Shown one piece after another: positions 26,330 to 34,306 of a DNA stretch of 64,000 nt. The position numbers and the translations under genes are program-made. How positions within the stretch are numbered: position 1 is the first letter of the stretch; every line of letters starts with the position of its first letter. The notes beneath the pieces are model-generated. The model was not told the origin of the DNA and searched no databases. It saw only the letters and a program-made list of their open reading frames with translations. Source of the DNA: Nesterenkonia salmonea (GTDB taxonomy: Bacteria; Actinomycetota; Actinomycetes; Actinomycetales; Micrococcaceae); NCBI RefSeq assembly GCF_005771525.1, contig NZ_VAVZ01000002.1:82201-146200 (forward strand). The letters are read 5' to 3'.

Positions 26330-27087
26330 CAGAACCCCAAATACGCTTGTCGTAGTGCCGGATCGGCAGCGAGGTCGGCTGCGGGTGCGTCGACGACGAT
26401 CTCGCCCAGGCCCAGCACCACGCCCCGATCAGCGATGGACAGCGCGCTGGTGACGTTCTGTTCCGCCAGCAGCACCGTCAGCCCGGTGCGGTCTGCGGTC
26501 TCCCGCAGCAGCGTCATCAGCTGGGCCACCACGCGCGGGGCCAGTCCGAGGGAAGGCTCGTCCAGGAGCAGGACCCGCGGTTCAGAGATGAGTGCGCGCG
26601 CCAGGGAAAGCATCTGCCGCTCGCCGCCGGAGAGTTCGTGTCCCAGACTCATGCGCCGTCGCCAGAGTGGTTCGAACATCTCATACATCTGGTCAACCGC
26701 CGCGTTGCGATCACTGCGGTCCCGGTATCGCCACAGCCCTCCCAAGTGCAGATTCTCATCAACGCTGAGTTCGGTGACGACGCTGCGCCCTTCCGGAACT
26801 TGGGCAAGTCCCAGCCGCACCCGGTTCTCCACTGCGACGGAGGTGAGATCCTGTCCGTCCAGCTGCACACGTCCGGCACGGGGAGCCAGCAGGCCGGAGG
26901 CGGTTCGCAGCAGCGTTGACTTACCTGCTCCATTGGCACCGAGAAGGGCTACGACTGCCCCGTCTTGAATGTCGAGGTTGAGCTCATCGATCACGGGGGA
27001 GCCGGTGTAGGCGACAGTCAGCGACTGGAAGGAGAGCATCGGTGGACTGGTACGCCGGGGCTGGTTCTCGGTGACCACCTCAGTCAT
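26329..27087 (-). CDS. Liv-type ABC transporter ATP-binding protein, LivF
   Basis: A 252-residue ATPase: Walker A GANGAGKST, signature LSGGERQMLSLARAL, Walker B VLLLDEPSLGLAP and the switch His region LLAEQNV. LivF-like by its order and the LGLAP sequence. Its start overlaps the LivG stop (TAATG). One half of the heterodimeric ATPase that powers the importer. Confidence 0.92.
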   Translation of the reverse strand: MTEVVTENQPRRTSPPMLSFQSLTVAYTGSPVIDELNLDIQDGAVVALLGANGAGKSTLLRTASGLLAPRAGRVQLDGQDLTSVAVENRVRLGLAQVPEGRSVVTELSVDENLHLGGLWRYRDRSDRNAAVDQMYEMFEPLWRRRMSLGHELSGGERQMLSLARALISEPRVLLLDEPSLGLAPRVVAQLMTLLRETADRTGLTVLLAEQNVTSALSIADRGVVLGLGEIVVDAPAADLAADPALRQAYLGF

Positions 27088-27815
27088 TACGCGGCCTCCA
27101 ATCCCAGATAGGCAGCTTCAACGGCAGGGTCTGATCGGACCTCATCGGGCGTGCCTATGGCGACAACCTCCCCGAAGTCCAGGACCACGACTCGGTCTGC
27201 GACCTCCATCACGAAGTCCACGTGGTGCTCCACCAACAGGACGGCATTTCCCTGGGTTCTGAGCGAGCGGACGAGATCGGCCAAATCGCTGATGTCTTCC
27301 CGACTGAGTCCACCTGCTGGCTCGTCGAGCAGGAGCAGGCTCGGGTTGGTCACCAAAGCTCGTGCCAGAGCCACGCGCTTGCGCATCGCGTAGGGCAGGG
27401 AATCCACCGGCGCCTGCGCATAGCTTCCCAGACTTAAGCGTTCCAGCATCGCCGCGGCGGTCTGAGCGGCTGCAGTGCGCTGTCGCAGGCTGGTCAGCGG
27501 GACGAGGACGTTCTCCAGGACAGTCAGACCGGAGAACAGTCCCAGCCCCTGCAGGGTGCGGGAGACGCCCTGCTCCAGCAGGGCGCTTGTGGAATCGGGA
27601 GCCGGCCGGCCGTTGATGCTGATGCTCCCAGACTTCGGCCGCACCAAAGAGCACACGGCGTTGAATACCGTGGTCTTGCCTGCGCCATTCGGCCCGATCA
27701 GGGCCACAGTTTCATCGGCTTCTACGGTGAAGCTCACGTTCTTGAGCGCAGTCAGTCCGCCGAAGGCCACGGTGAGCGCAGAGACGGTGAGTCTTGGAGA
27801 TGCGTTGCCGGACAT
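27087..27815 (-). CDS. Liv-type ABC transporter ATP-binding protein, LivG
   Basis: A 242-residue ATPase: Walker A GPNGAGKTTVFNAV, short signature region LPYAMRKRVALARALV, Walker B LLLLDEPAGGLS and VLLVEHHVDFVM. The usual LSxGQ is replaced by LPYAMRK, which is unusual but common in variant LivG proteins. Start ATG at 27815 with AAGGAGG upstream; the longer frame to 27887 would begin inside the TetR operator. First gene of the importer operon. Confidence 0.88.
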   Translation of the reverse strand: MSGNASPRLTVSALTVAFGGLTALKNVSFTVEADETVALIGPNGAGKTTVFNAVCSLVRPKSGSISINGRPAPDSTSALLEQGVSRTLQGLGLFSGLTVLENVLVPLTSLRQRTAAAQTAAAMLERLSLGSYAQAPVDSLPYAMRKRVALARALVTNPSLLLLDEPAGGLSREDISDLADLVRSLRTQGNAVLLVEHHVDFVMEVADRVVVLDFGEVVAIGTPDEVRSDPAVEAAYLGLEAA

Positions 27816-27857
27816 CGCCACCCTCCTTGTGATGTAGGTTACTTCCACCGTAGCGTA

Positions 27858-27877
27858 TAAACCGACTGGACGGTATG
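27858..27877. promoter_or_regulatory. TetR operator, site 3 (Liv-type importer operon)
   Basis: TAAACCGACTGGACGGTATG, the third copy of the shared palindrome, 42 bases before the LivG start. TTGACC on the minus strand just upstream may be the -35 box, with the operator lying between it and a TTATAC. Confidence 0.6.
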
Positions 27878-27926
27878 TTTTGGTCAAAAGTCGCCCAACT
27901 TCTTGAAGGGTTGATGCTCGGACGCC

Positions 27927-28676
27927 TCAGCGGCGACCGATACCGACAGTCATTCCGCCGTCGATGACCAGCTCCGCCCCCGTGATGTACCGCGAGGCAT
28001 CACTTGCCAGGAAAACTACAGCCTCCGCGACGTCGTCCGGAACGCCTCCGCGGCCCAGCGGGATCGGAAGGACCGCTGGATCGATGCGGGGGGTCATCTC
28101 AGTGTGGATGAAGCCAGGATGAACCGAGTTGACGCGAATGCCGGCTGCTCCGAGTTCCACCGCCAGCGACTTGGTCAGACCGCTCACGCCAAACTTCGCT
28201 GCAGTGTAGCCGTGCAGCCGCGCGCTTCCGCGCAGGCCTTCGACTGAGGAGATATTGATGATCGCTCCGTGGCCGGCTTGCTTCATGGCAGGCACGACTG
28301 CCCGGCCACCCAGAAAGGTTCCGGTGAGATTGACGCCGAGGACTGCGTCCCATTTTGCGCGGGTGAAGTGTTCAATCGGAGCCGCGTTGGCGATCCCGGC
28401 GTTGTTCACCAGCACATCAAGCCTGCCCCACTCGGCGATCGTGTCTTCGACCAGTTGGTCCCAGGCTTGCTCATCAGTGACATCCAGGTAGGCGAACTGT
28501 GCACGCTCGCCCAGCTCCTGCGCCAGCGAGCCCCCGAGGTCTTCCAAGATGTCAGCGATCACTACCTTGGCTCCTGTCGCGTGCAGGGCGCGCGCGTAGG
28601 CCTCGCCGAGTCCGCGCGCTGCGCCGGTGACGATCGCCACAGACCCGGCGAGGCTGGAAACTTCGCTCTGCGTCAT
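27927..28676 (-). CDS. SDR-family oxidoreductase
   Basis: A 249-residue classical SDR: VTGAARGLGEAYARAL, NNAGIANAAPIEHFTRAKW, INISSVEGLRGSARLHGYTAAKFGVSG (Ser, Tyr, Lys) and HPGFIHTEMTP. Similar proteins are annotated 3-alpha/20-beta-hydroxysteroid or 3-hydroxyacyl-CoA dehydrogenases. Last gene of the SDR-TetR-quinone-oxidoreductase-SDR operon, 13 bases downstream of its neighbour. In a 4-hydroxy-acid pathway it could reduce or oxidise a 4-oxo or 3-hydroxyacyl-CoA; not proven. Confidence 0.85.
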   Translation of the reverse strand: MTQSEVSSLAGSVAIVTGAARGLGEAYARALHATGAKVVIADILEDLGGSLAQELGERAQFAYLDVTDEQAWDQLVEDTIAEWGRLDVLVNNAGIANAAPIEHFTRAKWDAVLGVNLTGTFLGGRAVVPAMKQAGHGAIINISSVEGLRGSARLHGYTAAKFGVSGLTKSLAVELGAAGIRVNSVHPGFIHTEMTPRIDPAVLPIPLGRGGVPDDVAEAVVFLASDASRYITGAELVIDGGMTVGIGRR

Positions 28677-28689
28677 TGCACAGTCCGCC

Positions 28690-29703
28690 TCAGTCGCTGA
28701 CTGCGATCACGACTCGTCCGACAGTGTCACCGGTGGCTAACCGCGCGATGGCGCTCGGCGCCTCAGCGAAGGCGACGATGTCGTCGATCACCGGGTTGAT
28801 GGATCCGGCCTCGGCCAGAGCTACCAGGTCCTCGTGGGCGGCGTCGACGAGCTCGGGCAGTCGCTGCTGATAGAGCGCCCAATGCAGCCCAAGCACCCCG
28901 TAGTTCTTCACCAGCGCGTGGTTCGCCCGGGCTGCGGGTATCTCACCGCTGGCGAAGCCGACTACGACGATCCGCCCCTCGAAGGCGACACACTTGGTTG
29001 ACTGCTCGAACGCGGTGCCGCCCACCGGATCAAAGACAACATCTGCGCCGGCGCCTTTGGTGAGCTCCTTGACCCGCTTGGCCAGGCCGTCGCCGATCTC
29101 GGCGCGCACGATCACCTCTGAAGCACCGGCGGCTCGTGCCGTGTCGGCTTTGGCAGCGGAGCCGACGACCCCGATGACGCGTGCCCCTGCTGCCGCGCCG
29201 AGCTGCACTGCGGCGGTGCCTACTCCACCGGCAGCCGCATGGACCAGGAGCGTCTCTGCCTGCTGAAGCTGGGCGCGGCGGTGGAGTCCGAACCAGGCGG
29301 TCTGGTAGGCGATTGTCAGGGCAGCCGACTGTGCATCATCCAGCGAAGCCGGTGCGGAACGCACACCGGAGGCGGGCACTGCGGCGTATTCGGACAGGAC
29401 CCCGATCTCGGAGGCAACTACGCGATCCCCCAGTGCCACGCGGGTCACTCCCCCACCGACGGCGACCACATCGCCGCACAGCTCGATTCCGGGGGTGAAC
29501 GGCAGCTCCGGCTGCACCTGGTACTGCCCACGGGCGAGCAGCACGTCGGGGAAGTTCACAGCTACCGCCCGCACGCGCAGAAGCACCTGATCGGGACCTG
29601 GGGAGGGCACCGGGACGTCATCCAGGCGCATCACCTCCTGCGGTTCGCCATGTTCGGTGACTCGCCATGTGCGCATGGTCCCTGGGATGGACGAATCGGT
29701 CAT
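28690..29703 (-). CDS. NADPH:quinone oxidoreductase-like MDR protein
   Basis: A 337-residue zinc-free medium-chain reductase: VAVNFPDVLLARGQYQ, FTPGIELCGDVVAVG, VHAAAGGVGTAAVQLGAAAGA (NADPH-binding) and ADVVFDPVGG. Such enzymes reduce enones, including 2-enoyl-CoA-type compounds, or quinones. Its ATG overlaps the TetR stop (ATGA). No zinc-binding cysteines are visible. Confidence 0.88.
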   Translation of the reverse strand: MTDSSIPGTMRTWRVTEHGEPQEVMRLDDVPVPSPGPDQVLLRVRAVAVNFPDVLLARGQYQVQPELPFTPGIELCGDVVAVGGGVTRVALGDRVVASEIGVLSEYAAVPASGVRSAPASLDDAQSAALTIAYQTAWFGLHRRAQLQQAETLLVHAAAGGVGTAAVQLGAAAGARVIGVVGSAAKADTARAAGASEVIVRAEIGDGLAKRVKELTKGAGADVVFDPVGGTAFEQSTKCVAFEGRIVVVGFASGEIPAARANHALVKNYGVLGLHWALYQQRLPELVDAAHEDLVALAEAGSINPVIDDIVAFAEAPSAIARLATGDTVGRVVIAVSD

Positions 29704-30284
29704 GATGCTTCCTTCCGTATGCCGCTCAGGAACAGATCAGTGAGGTGCTGAGCCACCTCTTGCTTAGTCTCCGGGCCTTCGGGGGAGTACCAGTGCGAGA
29801 GGTAGTGCAGGTCGCTGAAGAAGTGCGCGATGAGCACTGATCGTGGGATGTCGGTCCGGAAGGAACCCTCGTCCTGACCGCGCTCGATCAGAGCTGCGAT
29901 GCGGTCGTGATACTCACGACGACGCCGGGTCACCTCAGCGCGCCGGGGTTCGCTGAGCAGGTGCATGCTTCGGAAAAACACGGTACCTTCGGGCAGGAAA
30001 TCGATCGAGGTCTCGATCACATCCACGCAGACCTCCCGCAGCACCTCTTCAGCGCTGCCGCCTTTGCTCAGCGCCGCTTCCAGATGGGAGCGCTGCAGCG
30101 AGAGCAGGCGCTCATAGATGCCGAAGAGCAGGTCGTCCTTCGACTGAAAATAGTGGTACATCGCCCCCTTGGTCACACCTGCGGCCGCGACGATCTGCTG
30201 CACGCTGGTGTTGGCGAATCCTTGGCTGGCGAACAGATCTACGGCCACGCGGGTGACTCGGTCAGCAACATTTGAGTTCTTCAT
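29700..30284 (-). CDS. TetR-family regulator, probable master of the four-site regulon
   Basis: A 194-residue TetR protein: helix-turn-helix at about residues 10-50 (FASQGFANTSVQQIVAAAGV, then GAMYHYFQSKDDLLFGIYE), then a helical ligand domain of the type found in regulators of acyl-CoA metabolism. The gene lies in an operon whose promoter region carries palindrome site 4, so it is probably autoregulated, and the same palindrome stands before three other acyl-CoA units nearby. Ligand is likely an acyl-CoA intermediate. The assignment of the palindromes to this protein rather than to another regulator is an inference. Confidence 0.88.
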   Translation of the reverse strand: MKNSNVADRVTRVAVDLFASQGFANTSVQQIVAAAGVTKGAMYHYFQSKDDLLFGIYERLLSLQRSHLEAALSKGGSAEEVLREVCVDVIETSIDFLPEGTVFFRSMHLLSEPRRAEVTRRRREYHDRIAALIERGQDEGSFRTDIPRSVLIAHFFSDLHYLSHWYSPEGPETKQEVAQHLTDLFLSGIRKEAS

Positions 30285-30289
30285 GGTGT

Positions 30290-31036
30290 CTAGTCTGACT
30301 CCCCGGAGGTGATGCTTGCACCGCCGTCGATCTTTATGGTCTGGCCGGTGATCCAGGAGGCGTCGTCGGAGAGCAGGAATGCCACTGGGCCGGCCACGTC
30401 CTCGGGCTCGCCGAGACGTCCCAGTGGGTAGGCGCTCCCAGCCTGGTCTTCTCGACCTTCGTAGAGCGCTCGAGCCAATTGGGTCTTCACCACTGCAGGT
30501 GCGACGGCGTTGACCCGCACCGCAGGTGCCAATTCGTGGGAGAGCTGTTGCGTGAGGTTGATCAGCGCTGCTTTGGAGACGCCGTAGAAAGCGATGTTGG
30601 GGCTAGCTGTTGTGCCGGCGAACGAGGCGATGTTGACCACCGAGCGTTCAAGTCCCGCCGCCACGGCGTCACGGGTCCACTCGAATGCCGCCAGCACGTT
30701 GACCTCGAAGATCTTCCGCACCACGTCCGGATCAACATCGAACGCTGGCCCATAGGCGGGGTTGATGCCGGCGTTGTTGACCAGATGGTCCAGGCGGCCG
30801 AAACGCTCGAATGCATGCAAGATTGCTGCGGCGCGGTGATCAGGGTCATCGGCCTTGCCCGCCACTGCTGAGGCCCGCTCTGCCCCGAGATCCGCCACGG
30901 CCTCATCCAACGCGGTCTGACCGCGTCCGGTGAGCACCACAGCGCCTCCTTCAGCAACGAGCCGACGCGCCGTCGCCAAACCGATACCTCTGCTGGCACC
31001 GGTGATCAGTGCCACCTTGCCGTCGAATGTCTGCAA
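30290..31036 (-). CDS. SDR-family oxidoreductase
   Basis: A 248-residue SDR: ITGASRGIGLATARRL, NNAGINPAYGPAFDVDPDV, VNIASFAGTTASPNIAFYGVSKAAL (Ser, Tyr, Lys) and VAPAVVKTQLA. The start is TTG at 31036 with GGAG five bases upstream; no ATG or GTG fits better. The leader is very short, and the TetR palindrome ends only 8 bases from the start codon, so the repressor site overlaps the ribosome site region. First gene of the operon; five bases before the TetR gene. Confidence 0.85.
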   Translation of the reverse strand: MQTFDGKVALITGASRGIGLATARRLVAEGGAVVLTGRGQTALDEAVADLGAERASAVAGKADDPDHRAAAILHAFERFGRLDHLVNNAGINPAYGPAFDVDPDVVRKIFEVNVLAAFEWTRDAVAAGLERSVVNIASFAGTTASPNIAFYGVSKAALINLTQQLSHELAPAVRVNAVAPAVVKTQLARALYEGREDQAGSAYPLGRLGEPEDVAGPVAFLLSDDASWITGQTIKIDGGASITSGESD

Positions 31037-31044
31037 AATATCTC

Positions 31045-31064
31045 CATACCGTCTGGTCGGTTTA
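31045..31064. promoter_or_regulatory. TetR operator, site 4 (SDR-tetR operon and divergent alcohol dehydrogenase)
   Basis: CATACCGTCTGGTCGGTTTA; its reverse complement differs from site 3 at two positions. It sits in the 151-base divergent region and could control both the SDR-TetR operon and the alcohol dehydrogenase gene. Confidence 0.62.
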
Positions 31065-31187
31065 ATAGGTGTAGACTAGCACTTGCTTGGCGACCTTGGC
31101 CAGCAGTTCGGGACGGCGAACCTCAGCGAAGGCTTCTGTCACCAGCCCCCGCGCGAGCACTGTCCGCAATACCTATGGAGCGAAACG

Positions 31188-32324
31188 ATGACGACACGGA
31201 GAATTCGCGGAGCTGTCCTGACCGCTTCAGGAGCTGAAGCCCCCTATCAGGACAGCCTGCCGCTGCAGGTCCGTGATGATCTCGCACTGTCCGAACCGGG
31301 TCATGACGAGCTGCTTATCCGCATAGAAGCGGCAAGTGTGTGCCACTCTGATCTCTCGGTGATCAATGGCGATAGGCCCAGACCAATACCTATGCTGCTG
31401 GGACACGAATCGGCCGGAATTGTTGAGCAGGTAGGTCCAGGCAGCGAGGATATCTCGGTCGGGCAGCGCGTGGTGATGACGTTCCTCCCCCGGTGCGGCG
31501 ACTGTGCAGGGTGCTCCTCCGAAGGGGTAATTCCCTGCACCAGCGGAAGTCGCGCGAACGAGAACGGCACCCTGCTCAACGGTGACCGGAGACTGGCTGA
31601 CTCCATGGGCAATGAGATTCACCACCATATGGGTGTCTCAGCTTTTGCCACATACGCGGTGGTTTCCAAACGTTCGGTTGTCCCGGTGGCAGATGATGTC
31701 CCGCCTGAGATTGCTGCTCTACTTGGCTGCGCCATGCTCACCGGCGGTGGAGCGGTGTTGAACGTGGCGAAACCTCAGCCTCAGGACCATGTGGCTGTCA
31801 TCGGCCTGGGCGGCGTCGGAGCGAGCGCTCTGCTGACTGCCCTGGCATTGGACGTCAAGCGGGTCACGGCAATCGACACCAATGAGAGCAAGCTCAACTT
31901 CGCCCGCAGGCTCGGCGCCCACGAAGTGCTGACCCCCAATCAGGCTGAAGACCAGAATATGGCCTTCGACGTCGTGATCGAGGCAGTTGGACACCCTCAA
32001 GCGTTTGAGGCCGGATACCGGCTCCTAGGCAGCGGCGGCCGCCTCGTCACGGTGGGGCTGCCGCGGCCCGGAAGCCAGGCAGTGATTGACCCGCTCACCC
32101 TGACTGCGGGCAATCGCTCGGTCCTGGGAAGCTACCTCGGCACCTCCGTCCCTGATCGGGACATCCCCATCTTTGAACAGCTCTGGCGTCAAGGACGCCT
32201 CAATCTCGAAGCTCTCATCACCAGCACGAAGACTCTGGACGAGATAAATGAGGCCATGGATCTGTTGGACCAGGCCCGTGAAGTTCGTCAGATCATCAGT
32301 TTTGGTCAGCGGCTGCCGAGCTGA
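31188..32324 (+). CDS. zinc-dependent alcohol dehydrogenase (class III-like MDR)
   Basis: A 378-residue medium-chain dehydrogenase. Catalytic zinc ligands Cys52 (ASVCHSDLS) and His73-Glu74 (LLGHESAG); structural zinc Cys103, 106, 109 and 117 (CGDCAGCSSEGVIPC); coenzyme loop VIGLGGVGASAL. It would oxidise a primary alcohol or hydroxy acid with NAD+. ATG at 31188, GGAG seven bases upstream. It is divergent from the SDR-TetR operon, and its last 29 bases overlap the end of the convergent amidase gene. Confidence 0.9.
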   Translation: MTTRRIRGAVLTASGAEAPYQDSLPLQVRDDLALSEPGHDELLIRIEAASVCHSDLSVINGDRPRPIPMLLGHESAGIVEQVGPGSEDISVGQRVVMTFLPRCGDCAGCSSEGVIPCTSGSRANENGTLLNGDRRLADSMGNEIHHHMGVSAFATYAVVSKRSVVPVADDVPPEIAALLGCAMLTGGGAVLNVAKPQPQDHVAVIGLGGVGASALLTALALDVKRVTAIDTNESKLNFARRLGAHEVLTPNQAEDQNMAFDVVIEAVGHPQAFEAGYRLLGSGGRLVTVGLPRPGSQAVIDPLTLTAGNRSVLGSYLGTSVPDRDIPIFEQLWRQGRLNLEALITSTKTLDEINEAMDLLDQAREVRQIISFGQRLPS

Positions 32325-34293
32325 CGGCCGCTTTGACGATGCCGCCGACTGCGGCCTTGGTGACCACGAGCACCTCCTCGGTGCTGCGTTTGCGCCGGGC
32401 GGAGACTCTGCCGCGGAACGTATGCGGGGCAGAGTCTGCGGGAACCAAGATATGGCCATCGGCCCAGACCTGAACCCTGGGATCCTCGGCATCGGTGTGT
32501 ACGCGGACGGTCAGCTCCCAGTGGGCGTCTGCGCGTTCGACCAGAACGTCGTGGGAGACCGTGAACTCGATCATCTGCCTCGCTGCAGGCACCCGGACCT
32601 GATTGCTCGGCAGGGTCGGCGTCAAGAACGGTGTGACCCGGCGCTTAGCCGTCCGCTCATAGGCCCACGCAAAGTTCAGCAGCGTGTCATCTTTATAGGC
32701 CGCCCCGGCAAAGGTCAGCCCCACCGGCATCTGCAGATCCGCCATGGCCCCCATAGGCACGGTCACCGTCGGAATCCCCAGGTGGCGGATCACCCGGTTA
32801 CCGGTGGAATAGACCACACCGTTTTGGCTGGCAGCCGCTTTCGACTCCGGACGCACAAACAGGTCGTCCCGCCCAACGTCACCCGCGGCGGGAAAGACCA
32901 CTGCGTCCAATCCCCGCTGACGCATCCAGTCCTCGAAGTCCCGCTTGCGCGCCTCCTCAAGTCCGCGCAGCAAAGCGTCAAGGCCGTCGACCTCGTCGAA
33001 TGTCTGCGGCAGGCCTGCTTTGGCGAGCTCGACTATACGCTGCCAGTCGAAGCCGCCGCGGGCCCGCTCGATCCAGACCGGCACCGGGGCGTCTTCAGTG
33101 GGGAAGACGGCATCGCCGTCCACATCGGCCCACGTGTTCAGCCTGGGATCAGCGTTGAGGCGCAGGAACTGCTCCATGGCGATAGCGGTGACCGGACCGC
33201 CCTCCAGCTCCCGCCAGTTGGCCGGAAGCATCCCGCGCTCCACCAGTGACTCCGCGCTGGGCCGGTCCTCCTCGTAGTTGGAGACTACGGGGAAGTCGAC
33301 TTCCACGACCTCTGCCCCGAGGGCCTCCAAATCCGTGCGAGCCCGCCGCCACAGAGCTTTGACCGAGTCGCGCACCGCCGGCGGAACGGCAGCCTCAGCG
33401 TCCTCACCGATGAACATTCGGGGTACCCCGAGGCGAACGCCGTCGAGCCGCTCGGTCCGTTCATGCACAAAGGTTGCCGGGCGCACCGATTCAGGGCTGG
33501 GCAGCTCCACTGCCCTCTGTTGGCGCCAGAAGTCTCCTGCGGGGTCCGGATCGTCAACCACCAGCACATCGAGCAGCCGCAGCAGATCTGCCACCGTTCG
33601 GGTATGCGGTACGACGACGTCGCAGGAGGGTCGCAGCGGCCAGTTCCCGCGGATGGAGATCAGTCCGCGCGAGGGGGTATAGGCCACCAGCGAATTGTTC
33701 GACGCCGGCGAGCGCCCGGAGGAGACCGTCTCCTCCCCCATGCCGAAGGCACTGAAGCTCGCAGTGGTGCCGGTGCCCGAGCCGCTGGAGGAGCCCGAGC
33801 CGTAGGCCGCAGTGAGATAGTCCGGATGGTACGGGCTGCGGGCATACCCGTAGACCCCGGGCTGGATGCCGCCGGCGGCCATCGGCGGCATATTGGTCTT
33901 GCCCAGCAGCACCGCCCCGGCCCTGCGAAGTGCTTCCACAGCAGCGGCGTCCTTGGTCGCCACCAGGTCTTTGAACGCCACCGAGCCGGAGGCCACCGTG
34001 AGGTTTTTGACCATATAGCTGTCCTTCACGGTGAACGGCACCCCCTCCAGGGGGCGCACGGGGTCACCTCGGCGCCGACGCGCGTCGGAGGCCTCCGCCT
34101 CGGTGAGGCATTCTGGGTTGATGATCGGCACCGCGTTGAGGCACCACCCGGTGCGGTCGTAGTAGCCGATGCGGTTCAGATAGGCGCACACCAGGTCCAC
34201 GCTGGTCAGCCTGCCGGCCTCCAGCTCGTGGAGCATCTGGCCAATGCCCAGCTCGACCACATCCAGCACCTCAGCTGCGGCACGCTCATTCAC
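32296..34293 (-). CDS. amidase-signature enzyme with C-terminal extension
   Basis: A 665-residue protein. Residues about 1-560 are an amidase-signature domain: VPFTVKDSYMV (catalytic Lys), YGSGSSSGSGTGTTASFSAFGMG and EETVSSGRSPASNNSLVAYTP (Ser-cis-Ser and nucleophile region). About 100 further residues form an all-beta-looking tail ending VVTKAAVGGIVKAAVSSAAADQN-like. Start taken as GTG at 34293, eight bases after GAGGGAG; the open frame continues upstream into the binding-protein gene. Last gene of the pyrimidine/hydantoin-type operon; it may hydrolyse a ureide, carbamate or amide imported by the adjacent transporter. Confidence 0.82.
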   Translation of the reverse strand: MNERAAAEVLDVVELGIGQMLHELEAGRLTSVDLVCAYLNRIGYYDRTGWCLNAVPIINPECLTEAEASDARRRRGDPVRPLEGVPFTVKDSYMVKNLTVASGSVAFKDLVATKDAAAVEALRRAGAVLLGKTNMPPMAAGGIQPGVYGYARSPYHPDYLTAAYGSGSSSGSGTGTTASFSAFGMGEETVSSGRSPASNNSLVAYTPSRGLISIRGNWPLRPSCDVVVPHTRTVADLLRLLDVLVVDDPDPAGDFWRQQRAVELPSPESVRPATFVHERTERLDGVRLGVPRMFIGEDAEAAVPPAVRDSVKALWRRARTDLEALGAEVVEVDFPVVSNYEEDRPSAESLVERGMLPANWRELEGGPVTAIAMEQFLRLNADPRLNTWADVDGDAVFPTEDAPVPVWIERARGGFDWQRIVELAKAGLPQTFDEVDGLDALLRGLEEARKRDFEDWMRQRGLDAVVFPAAGDVGRDDLFVRPESKAAASQNGVVYSTGNRVIRHLGIPTVTVPMGAMADLQMPVGLTFAGAAYKDDTLLNFAWAYERTAKRRVTPFLTPTLPSNQVRVPAARQMIEFTVSHDVLVERADAHWELTVRVHTDAEDPRVQVWADGHILVPADSAPHTFRGRVSARRKRSTEEVLVVTKAAVGGIVKAAVSSAAADQN

Positions 34294-34306
34294 GGTGGAG
34301 ACTCCC

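Noticed and set aside
25655..26968. 437-codon plus-strand open frame opposite the Liv permease and ATPase genes
   Set aside because: Shadow frame of livH/livF: low-complexity, His/Gln/Ser/Arg-rich, without domains, while the minus strand carries complete conserved proteins.
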